Source: an uncultured Eubacteriales bacterium (lineage in GTDB: Bacteria; Bacillota; Clostridia; Oscillospirales; Oscillospiraceae). From it: a stretch of 6,247 bases of DNA. Numbering within the stretch: position 1 is the first letter of the stretch; every line of letters begins with the position of its first letter. The translations under genes and the position numbers were made by a program. Below are positions 1 to 4,039 of this stretch, piece after piece. The DNA lies in the NCBI GenBank assembly GCA_902475515.1, contig CABSAB010000096.1, positions 1 through 6,247 of the forward strand, written 5' to 3'. The notes beneath the pieces are model-generated. The model was not told the DNA's origin and searched no databases. It saw only the letters and a list, made by a program, of their open reading frames with translations.

Positions 1-232
1 GAGGGCCAGGGGCGCCCCCCTCGTCCTTCGTCCCGCCTGCAGGCGAAACACCAACTGCGAGCCCAGCGAATGCGGGTCGCAGCCCAAAGCGAGGATAAGC
101 CCGTCCGGTGTATGGATAAAGCCCTAAGGCTTTCTCCATCACCCGCAGTTGCTTCAAGCGGCCTTCTGGCCGCCGTGCCAAGTGGCGCGTCAATTGGCTG
201 CGCAGCAGACAATTGTCATAGGCGGGATTCAC
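1..232 (-). CDS. Possible partial open frame of unknown function, running off the left edge
   Basis: Reading leftward from a GTG at 230-232, the frame stays open for 77 codons to the window edge. Its upstream in-frame stop is a TGA inside the inverted repeat near 288-290. The predicted peptide begins VNPAYDNCLLRSQLTRHLA, is rich in Arg and Leu, and later has a Gly/Pro/Ala-rich stretch. I do not recognise a domain. There is no convincing ribosome binding site before the GTG. Codon use (several TTG, two TTA, CGA, AAT, TGT) is less C/G-biased than the neighbouring core genes. The stretch also holds several short inverted repeats: 158-163 with 168-173, the palindrome 197-206, and 221-225 with 235-239. 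It could be a real gene end, a decayed gene, or an intergenic repeat that happens to stay open. I lean to the last two. Confidence 0.22.
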   Translation of the reverse strand, partial: MNPAYDNCLLRSQLTRHLARRPEGRLKQLRVMEKALGLYPYTGRAYPRFGLRPAFAGLAVGVSPAGGTKDEGGAPGP

Positions 233-256
233 TTCCGCCGTTAAATGAATTGGGTC

Positions 257-298
257 CCAAAGTCAAAGACACGGCCGGGGCCGTGTCTTTGACTTTGG
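257..298. repeat. Perfect 20-bp inverted repeat (2-nt loop) touching the tRNA-Leu 3' end
   Basis: Left arm 257-276 and right arm 279-298 are exact reverse complements, separated by only GG. The right arm contains the encoded CCA end of tRNA-Leu (296-298) but stops just before the discriminator base. In the minus-strand transcript this would fold into a long hairpin immediately after the tRNA, so a terminator or 3'-processing signal for the tRNA operon is the natural reading. However, no U-run follows on the minus strand: the downstream RNA reads GACCCAAUUCAUUUAA. Calling it an intrinsic terminator is therefore uncertain. Confidence 0.75.
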
Positions 299-382
299 TG
301 CTGGTAGCCGGGCTCGAACCGGCACGCTTTTGACGGCGAGGGATTTTAAGTCCCTTGTGTCTGCCAATTCCACCATACCAGC
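296..382 (-). tRNA. tRNA-Leu, anticodon UAA
   Basis: The minus-strand RNA has acceptor arms GCTGGTA (376-382) and TACCAGC (300-306), discriminator A and encoded CCA. The D-arm has a normal GG. The anticodon loop is CTTAAAA with anticodon TAA at 346-348, reading UUA. A long class II variable arm is typical of tRNA-Leu, and the T-arm GCCGG-TTCGAGC-CCGGC is standard. Length is 87 nt with CCA. Its 5' end abuts the CCA of tRNA-Arg with no spacer, so one processing cut must produce both the 3' end of Arg and the 5' end of Leu. UUA is a rare codon in such a GC-rich genome. Confidence 0.96.
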
Positions 383-459
383 TGGCACCCCAGAGAGGAC
401 TCTAACCTCCGACCTGCCGCTTAGGAGGCGGCCGCTCTATACAACTGAGCTACTAGGGC
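383..459 (-). tRNA. tRNA-Arg, anticodon CCU, with altered 19-56 tertiary pair
   Basis: The minus-strand RNA has acceptor GCCCTAG (453-459) pairing with CTGGGGT through two G-U wobbles, discriminator G and encoded CCA. The anticodon stem GCCGC/GCGGC frames loop CTCCTAA, with anticodon CCT at 423-425, reading AGG. Total length is 77 nt. The D-loop is AGTTGTATA, with G18 followed by U19 instead of G19. The T-loop is TTAGAGT, with A56 instead of C56. The usual G19-C56 contact between D and T loops would become U19-A56, a matched change. G18, U54, U55, A58, G15 and C48 are as expected. All stems are intact, so I take it as functional. It is the first gene of the two-tRNA unit. Confidence 0.94.
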
Positions 460-472
460 ATATCGCCCGTTT

Positions 473-501
473 ATTCTATCCGAAAAACCCGTCAGTGTCA
501 A
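473..501 (-). promoter_or_regulatory. Sigma-A-type promoter of the tRNA-Arg/tRNA-Leu unit
   Basis: On the minus strand a perfect -35 TTGACA (496-501) is followed after exactly 17 nt by TAGAAT (473-478, one mismatch to TATAAT). Transcription would start near 466, leaving a leader of only about 7 nt before the mature tRNA-Arg 5' end. The leader base run GGGC (465-468) could pair with the first GCCC of the tRNA (456-459), a small competing hairpin. Confidence 0.85.
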
Positions 502-528
502 GCTTATGGAATTTTCCGGCGGACACGC

Positions 529-556
529 ACATGTTTTCCTTCCCGGCGCATACAAT
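529..556 (+). promoter_or_regulatory. Possible sigma-E-type (sporulation) promoter for the small ORF
   Basis: CATACAAT at 549-556 matches all fixed bases of the Bacillus sigma-E -10 consensus CATACAnT. ACATGTT at 529-535 matches 5 of 7 positions of the -35 consensus kmATATT, with a 13-nt spacer. There is no good sigma-A -35 at 16-18 nt from TACAAT. Transcription would start near 563, a little upstream of the AGGAGG at 574-579. The match is short and could be chance. Confidence 0.3.
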
Positions 557-587
557 GATTGGAAAGCTATTTTAGGAGGTATGCCCC

Positions 588-662
588 ATGGACCCAAGCA
601 ACCCGCCCGATATCGACGAAATGATCTTCGGTCAGGAGGAATACAGTGTTTCCGAGCGATGA
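588..662 (+). CDS. Candidate 24-residue acidic peptide (small ORF)
   Basis: ATG at 588 is preceded by a strong ribosome binding site, AGGAGG (574-579), at the ideal 8-nt spacing. It opens 24 codons ending in TGA (660-662). The peptide starts MDPSNPPDIDEM and ends EEYSVSER. It is acidic and proline-rich near the N-terminus, with no membrane segment or signal peptide, and I do not recognise a family. An alternative ATG at 581 in another frame lies too close to the Shine-Dalgarno. A hairpin follows 3 nt after the stop and a possible promoter precedes it, so it has the outline of a complete tiny gene. Alternatively the AGGAGG may be a relic or part of an untranslated RNA. Conservation of the reading frame has not been tested. 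Confidence 0.4.
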   Translation: MDPSNPPDIDEMIFGQEEYSVSER

Positions 663-665
663 ACG

Positions 666-705
666 AAGGCCCCGCCGGGTGGAAAATGCCGCCCCCGGGG
701 CCTTT
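666..705 (+). terminator. Strong hairpin, possible terminator of the small ORF
   Basis: AAGGCCCCG (666-674) pairs perfectly with CGGGGCCTT (696-704). Inside it GGGTGG (677-682) pairs with CCGCCC (689-694) through one G-U, closing the loop AAAATG. Only TTT follows, so it is a weak intrinsic terminator at best. Its right arm overlaps the -35 box of the prfB promoter (703-708). Confidence 0.45.
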
Positions 706-731
706 ACAGCGGAGAAATTTTCCTGTATAAT
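703..731 (+). promoter_or_regulatory. Sigma-A-type promoter of prfB
   Basis: TTTACA (703-708, one mismatch to TTGACA) is spaced exactly 17 nt from a perfect TATAAT (726-731). Transcription would start near 738, giving a leader of roughly 37 nt before the prfB ATG. This is the strongest sigma-A promoter of the window and would drive prfB and the coupled acetyltransferase. Confidence 0.8.
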
Positions 732-774
732 AAAGCGGATTGTCTAGAGATTTTTTACGAAAGTGGTTTTGAAC

Positions 775-1905
775 ATGGCTAGAATTGAATTTGATGAATA
801 TAAGACGAAGCTGAACGATCTTGCGCCCAAGCTGCAGGCCCTGGGCGAATCCCTGGGGCTGGAATCCGCCCGGGAGGAGCTGGAACGGCTCCACGCCATG
901 GCCGCCTCCGAGGGCTTTTGGAACGACGCGGCAAACTCCCAGAAGGTCACCAAGCAGACCCGCCAGCTGGAAAATAAGATCGAATCCTTCGAGAAGATGT
1001 GCGCCCAGCAGGAGGACCTTTTGGTCATCTGCGAAATGGCCATCGAGGAGGACGACGACTCCATGCTCGACGAGCTGATCTCCGGCTACGAGGAGCTGGA
1101 AGCGAATATGGAGACCGCCCGGCTGGAGACCCTGCTCACCGGCGAATACGACGGTAACAACGTGCTCATGAGCTTCCACGCCGGCGCCGGCGGCACCGAG
1201 GCCCAGGACTGGTGCCAGATGCTCTACCGGATGTACACCCGCTGGGCCGAGCGCCACGGGTTTTCCTACAAGATCATGGACTATCTGGAGGGCGAAGAGG
1301 CGGGCCTCAAGAGCGCCGACATCCTCATCGAGGGTGAAAACGCCTATGGCTTTTTGAAAGGTGAAAACGGCGTCCACCGGCTGGTACGCGTGTCTCCCTT
1401 TGACTCCAACGCCCGGCGGCAGACCTCCTTCGCGGCGGTGGAAGTGATCCCCGAGATCGACGACGATGCCACGGATGTGGAGATCCGCCTCGAGGACATC
1501 GAGATGCAGGTCTACCGCTCCTCCGGCGCCGGCGGCCAGCATATCAACAAGACCTCCTCCGCTGTGCGGCTGATCCACAAGCCCACAGGCATCGTGGTCT
1601 CCTGCCAGACCGAGCGGAGCCAGTTCCAGAACCGGGACAACTGTATGAAGATGCTTCGGTCCAAGCTGGTGGAGATCAAAGAGCGGGAGCATTTGGACAA
1701 GATCTCCGACATCAAGGGCGTCCAGCAGAAGATCGAGTGGGGCAGTCAGATCCGGAACTATGTGTTCATGCCCTACACCTTGGTCAAGGACACCCGCACC
1801 GGCTGCGAGACCTCCAACGTAAACGGCGTCATGGACGGCGACCTGGACAAGTTCATCAACAGCTATCTCACCTGCGCCGCCACGGGAAGCTGGGTGCAGA
1901 AGTGA
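775..1905 (+). CDS. prfB: Peptide chain release factor 2 (RF2)
   Basis: RF2 recognises UGA and UAA stop codons in the ribosomal A site and triggers peptide release. The 376-residue product has a helical N-terminal domain (about 1-110). It carries the stop-codon-reading SPF tripeptide at 207-209, diagnostic of RF2 over RF1, and the catalytic GGQ at 253-255 within SSGAGGQHINKTSSA. The C-terminus has the conserved DGDLDKFI block. Length is normal for the family. I chose ATG 775, with AAAGTGG 8 nt upstream, over the in-frame GTG at 763, which lacks a ribosome binding site; a TAG at 745-747 bounds the frame. The whole gene reads in one frame: the CTTTGA programmed +1 frameshift that autoregulates RF2 in E. 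coli and many other bacteria is absent near codon 25. Its TGA overlaps the ATG of the next gene. Confidence 0.97.
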   Translation: MARIEFDEYKTKLNDLAPKLQALGESLGLESAREELERLHAMAASEGFWNDAANSQKVTKQTRQLENKIESFEKMCAQQEDLLVICEMAIEEDDDSMLDELISGYEELEANMETARLETLLTGEYDGNNVLMSFHAGAGGTEAQDWCQMLYRMYTRWAERHGFSYKIMDYLEGEEAGLKSADILIEGENAYGFLKGENGVHRLVRVSPFDSNARRQTSFAAVEVIPEIDDDATDVEIRLEDIEMQVYRSSGAGGQHINKTSSAVRLIHKPTGIVVSCQTERSQFQNRDNCMKMLRSKLVEIKEREHLDKISDIKGVQQKIEWGSQIRNYVFMPYTLVKDTRTGCETSNVNGVMDGDLDKFINSYLTCAATGSWVQK

Positions 1906-2480
1906 TGCGCCTTCGCTTCGCGGTGCCGGAGGATGCGGCAGCTCTGCTGGAGATTTACCGGCCCTACATAGAAAAAACCTCCATCTCCTTTGAGACGGAG
2001 GTCCCCTCAGCGGAGGAATTTTCCCGGCGCATCTCTTCATACTCCGCCCGGTATCCCTATCTGGTGGCGGAGGAGGACGGCGTGCCTCTGGGCTATGCCT
2101 ACGCCCATGCCTTTCATGACCGGGTAGCCTACGACTGGACCGTGGAGACCTCCATCTATGTAGCGGAGAACGCCCGTGGAAAGCACGTGGGCACCGCCCT
2201 CTACGGGGCGCTTTTGAAGCTGCTGACCCTCCAGGGGGTGAAAAACGCCTGCGCCGTCGTCACCTTTCCCAATATCCCCAGCACTGCCTTCCATCAGGCC
2301 ATGGGCTTCGAGGCCGGGGGCATCCTGCCGGATTTCGGCTATAAACTGGGGGATTGGCATTCCGTGGCATACTTATTCAAGGTTTTGCAGGACAGCGCCG
2401 ATGCGCCGGCCCCGGTGATCCCCTGTCCGGCATTGGAGCCTTCCCGGGTGGAAGCCGTTTTGCAGGGCGAAATTTCGTAA
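1905..2480 (+). CDS. GNAT-family N-acetyltransferase, phosphinothricin acetyltransferase-like
   Basis: The 191-residue product resembles the Pat/Bar/YncA branch of GNAT acetyltransferases, which move an acetyl group from acetyl-CoA to the amine of small molecules such as methionine analogues or phosphinothricin. Visible family marks are the N-terminal IYRPYIEKTSISFET block (about 17-31), the IYVAENARGKHVGTALYGALL acetyl-CoA loop region (about 84-104), and FHQAMGFEAGG (129-139) followed by WHSVAYLFK. In the acetyl-CoA loop the usual R-G-x-G-x-G reads R-G-K-H-V-G, with His94 in place of a Gly. The last 30 or so residues are a low-similarity Ala/Pro-rich tail. I chose ATG 1905 because it overlaps the prfB stop (TGATG). 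No strong ribosome binding site is seen, which suggests translational coupling to prfB. The true substrate cannot be read from sequence. Confidence 0.88.
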   Translation: MRLRFAVPEDAAALLEIYRPYIEKTSISFETEVPSAEEFSRRISSYSARYPYLVAEEDGVPLGYAYAHAFHDRVAYDWTVETSIYVAENARGKHVGTALYGALLKLLTLQGVKNACAVVTFPNIPSTAFHQAMGFEAGGILPDFGYKLGDWHSVAYLFKVLQDSADAPAPVIPCPALEPSRVEAVLQGEIS

Positions 2481-2496
2481 AATGTGAAATTCCCCC

Positions 2497-2525
2497 TTGC
2501 AAATCTATGCTGCTTGTGCTAGGAT
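2497..2525 (+). promoter_or_regulatory. Probable sigma-A-type promoter of secG, extended -10
   Basis: TTGCAA (2497-2502, four of six bases of TTGACA) is followed after 17 nt by TAGGAT (2520-2525). A TG at 2517-2518 adds an extended -10 element. Transcription would begin near 2532. The roughly 78-nt leader contains a small hairpin, ATGTG (2538-2542) with CACAT (2549-2553). No terminator is visible between the acetyltransferase and this promoter, so readthrough from prfB is also possible. Confidence 0.55.
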
Positions 2526-2599
2526 ATATTGTACGAAATGTGTCTGTTCACATATTTACTCGATATTTCGGCTGCCGCAACGCCGTAAAGCGGTAAGAT

Positions 2600-2604
2600 G
2601 GAGG
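2600..2604 (+). promoter_or_regulatory. Ribosome binding site deciding the secG start
   Basis: GGAGG lies 5 nt before the ATG at 2610. The earlier in-frame ATG at 2598 overlaps this site and has no ribosome binding site of its own, so translation should begin at 2610. Confidence 0.8.
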
Positions 2605-2609
2605 ATATT

Positions 2610-2858
2610 ATGCTTCGAATCGTTCTGACTGTGATCCAGGTGCTCACCGCCCTGTTCCTGATCTGTGTGGTGCTGCTGCAGTCCGGTAAGAATGCCGGCC
2701 TTTCCGGTGCCATTGCCGGCGCCGCCGACAGCTTCATGTCTAAGAATAAGGCTACCACATGGGATGCCAAGCTGGCCAAGTCCACCAAATGGGTGGCGGC
2801 TCTGTTCATCATCCTGACCCTGGTGCTGTCCCTGCTGCCCGCTGCGGCAGCAGCCTGA
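2610..2858 (+). CDS. secG: Preprotein translocase subunit SecG
   Basis: SecG is the small non-essential subunit of the SecYEG protein-export channel in the cytoplasmic membrane. The 82-residue product has the expected two-helix plan. A first membrane segment (about 2-22, LRIVLTVIQVLTALFLICVV) leads into the family motif LLQSGKNAGLSGAIAG (about 23-38). A polar cytoplasmic loop with SMSK-type basic residues follows, then a second segment (about 61-78, ending LSLLPAAAAA). Length is normal for SecG. In many Firmicutes secG sits upstream of rnr and smpB; here it stands alone, with its own promoter and a strong terminator 16 nt after the stop. Confidence 0.95.
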   Translation: MLRIVLTVIQVLTALFLICVVLLQSGKNAGLSGAIAGAADSFMSKNKATTWDAKLAKSTKWVAALFIILTLVLSLLPAAAAA

Positions 2859-2873
2859 TTGACGCATACATTT

Positions 2874-2904
2874 GCCGGTCCCCATTCGGGGACCGGCCTT
2901 TTTT
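2874..2904 (+). terminator. Intrinsic terminator of secG
   Basis: A perfect 10-bp GC-rich stem, GCCGGTCCCC (2874-2883) with GGGGACCGGC (2888-2897), has loop ATTC and is followed by C and six T (2899-2904). On the minus strand the same stem follows the spoIID stop codon but has no U-run after it, so it acts mainly on secG. The T-run overlaps the spoIID stop codon (2903-2905). Confidence 0.95.
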
Positions 2905-3916
2905 ACTCCATAGGCGCGATTTCCACGCCTGTATAATACCACTTCAATATCTCCTCGTAGCTTTTTCCATCCTCCGCCATGACCCGCGCGCCGTTCTGGC
3001 TCATCCCCACCCGGTGGCCAAAGCCCGTAACGGAAAACGTCACCGTGTCGGATGTTACCTCCATGGTGAATTTCGTGGACCGGAGGCCCAGGAGGCTCCG
3101 CAGCTCTGTACCGGTAAAGGTCTTGCCGCCAATGGTCATGGTGTCCACGCCGCCCCCCTCGGTATAGCTGACCGAGGAAACGCCAAGGTCCGTGACCTCC
3201 AGCCGCTCCATCACCTCTGCCGGGGTCAGCGTTACCGTGGAGGAAAAGCTCCCCGCGTCCTCCTCCCCGGGGCTGTCCACACTTAACAGATACGGGATGT
3301 CTCCGCCCCAGACTGCCTGTGCCGACTCGGTTTTCCCGCCGGAACAGGAAAAGTATGTGGCGGTGATCAGCTCCCCCTGATAGCGCAGCACCTGCCCATC
3401 GGTCTCTGCCACCGCCTGCCGCAGCTTCTCCAGGGTCTGCTCCGCCTGGGCCCCGTATTTCTCCGGAGCGTCGGAAATGGGCACATAGGCCTGGCACACC
3501 GCCGGATCATCGGACAGTACGCCGCCGCCCTCCATTCGCCGGAGCGTATAGGTCCTGGCCGCCACGGCCTGTGCTTTCAGCGCTTCCAGCGGATAGGACG
3601 CCGGCATCTCCCCCATGAGCACCCCCACCAGATAGTCGGAAAGAGGCATGGTCTCCGGCGTTCCCCCGATGGTCACCGTCACCTCCATTGCAGCGTCTCC
3701 GGAGGTTTCCTCCGGGGCGGTGTATTGGTGGACCACAAAGCTCTGGATCTTCCGTTCCTCCGCCGCCTCCGAAGCCCGGGGCGTCTCCGGTGCTGTGGTT
3801 TCCGATGCCGGGGCCTGTGCCGTGTCCGGGGTGCCCGAGCGCCAGGCCATGCCGCAGATCAGCAGGGCCAGCAGCAGCGCCCCTGCCGGGGCCATCCATC
3901 CCAATATCTGTTTCAT
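2903..3916 (-). CDS. spoIID: Stage II sporulation protein D, peptidoglycan lytic transglycosylase
   Basis: SpoIID cleaves denuded glycan strands in the septal wall and, with SpoIIP and SpoIIM, drives engulfment of the forespore. The 337-residue product (B. subtilis SpoIID is of about the same size) has a short cytoplasmic end and one N-terminal membrane segment (about 9-24). A Thr/Pro/Glu-rich linker (about 28-55) leads to the SpoIID/LytB domain. Visible blocks are DYLVGVLMGEMPASYPLEAL (94-113) with the expected catalytic Glu103, AVAARTYTL (117-125), TYFSCSGGKTESA (187-199) with WGGDIPYL, and GFGHRVGMSQNGA (298-310) followed by WYYTGVEI at the C-terminus. Cys141 and Cys191 are candidate metal ligands, since zinc is known in clostridial SpoIID, but I cannot assign them. 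ATG 3914-3916 is preceded by AAGGGAG at 7 nt. A sigma-E-like promoter lies upstream. Confidence 0.95.
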   Translation of the reverse strand: MKQILGWMAPAGALLLALLICGMAWRSGTPDTAQAPASETTAPETPRASEAAEERKIQSFVVHQYTAPEETSGDAAMEVTVTIGGTPETMPLSDYLVGVLMGEMPASYPLEALKAQAVAARTYTLRRMEGGGVLSDDPAVCQAYVPISDAPEKYGAQAEQTLEKLRQAVAETDGQVLRYQGELITATYFSCSGGKTESAQAVWGGDIPYLLSVDSPGEEDAGSFSSTVTLTPAEVMERLEVTDLGVSSVSYTEGGGVDTMTIGGKTFTGTELRSLLGLRSTKFTMEVTSDTVTFSVTGFGHRVGMSQNGARVMAEDGKSYEEILKWYYTGVEIAPME

Positions 3917-3971
3917 CTGTATACTCCCTTCTTTTGTCCCGGTACCGCCTGATGGATTTCAGGCAAAATAC

Positions 3972-4000
3972 ATTGTATTCTCCGCAAAAATCTGCTATGA
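3972..4000 (-). promoter_or_regulatory. Probable sigma-E promoter of spoIID
   Basis: On the minus strand TCATAGC (3994-4000; 5 of 7 to kmATATT) is followed after 14 nt by AATACAAT (3972-3979; 6 of 7 fixed bases of CATACAnT). spoIID is a classical sigma-E target in B. subtilis, which fits. Transcription would start near 3965, about 48 nt before the ATG. Confidence 0.6.
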
Positions 4001-4001
4001 T
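3973..4001 (+). promoter_or_regulatory. gltA: Probable sigma-A promoter of citrate synthase, extended -10
   Basis: TATGAT (3996-4001, one mismatch to TATAAT) is preceded by TG at 3993-3995 (TGC), an extended -10. At 17 nt upstream lies TTGTAT (3973-3978), a weak -35 with only TTG matching. The predicted start near 4008 lies downstream of the in-frame GTG at 4004, which supports the TTG at 4040 as the translation start. Confidence 0.55.
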
Positions 4002-4026
4002 AGGTGGAAACGACTGAGATTTCTTT

Positions 4027-4031
4027 GGAGG
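4027..4031 (+). promoter_or_regulatory. Ribosome binding site deciding the citrate synthase TTG start
   Basis: GGAGG lies 8 nt before TTG 4040-4042 and directly overlaps an in-frame GTG at 4031, which it therefore cannot serve. No ribosome binding site precedes GTG 4004. Confidence 0.75.
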
Positions 4032-4039
4032 TGCCGCCT

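Noticed and set aside
581..730. A 49-codon frame starting at ATG 581, overlapping the 24-codon ORF
   Set aside because: The ATG is only 1 nt from the AGGAGG, and the frame runs through the hairpin and the prfB promoter; its product is Pro/Arg/Gly-rich shadow-like.
775..900. A search for the classical prfB +1 frameshift site
   Set aside because: There is no in-frame UGA or CTTTGA signal in the first 40 codons; the frame is continuous from the start.
1737..1904. An upstream extension of the acetyltransferase frame inside prfB
   Set aside because: The added residues are Arg/His-rich shadow sequence of the RF2 gene. GNAT homology starts at the ATG at 1905.
421..2040. A 539-codon open frame on the minus strand opposite prfB
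   Set aside because: It is antisense to a certain RF2 gene and exists because high GC third positions remove stops on the opposite strand. It also runs into the tRNA-Arg gene, its product is low-complexity (Gly, Leu, His, Val), and it has no domain I recognise.
2556..3497. A 313-codon minus-strand frame overlapping spoIID and secG
   Set aside because: It overlaps spoIID in another frame and secG antisense, with Gly/Arg-rich sequence. SpoIID has clear family motifs in its own frame.
4004..4039. GTG at 4004 as the citrate synthase start
   Set aside because: It has no ribosome binding site and lies upstream of the predicted transcription start near 4008. TTG 4040 has GGAGG at ideal spacing.
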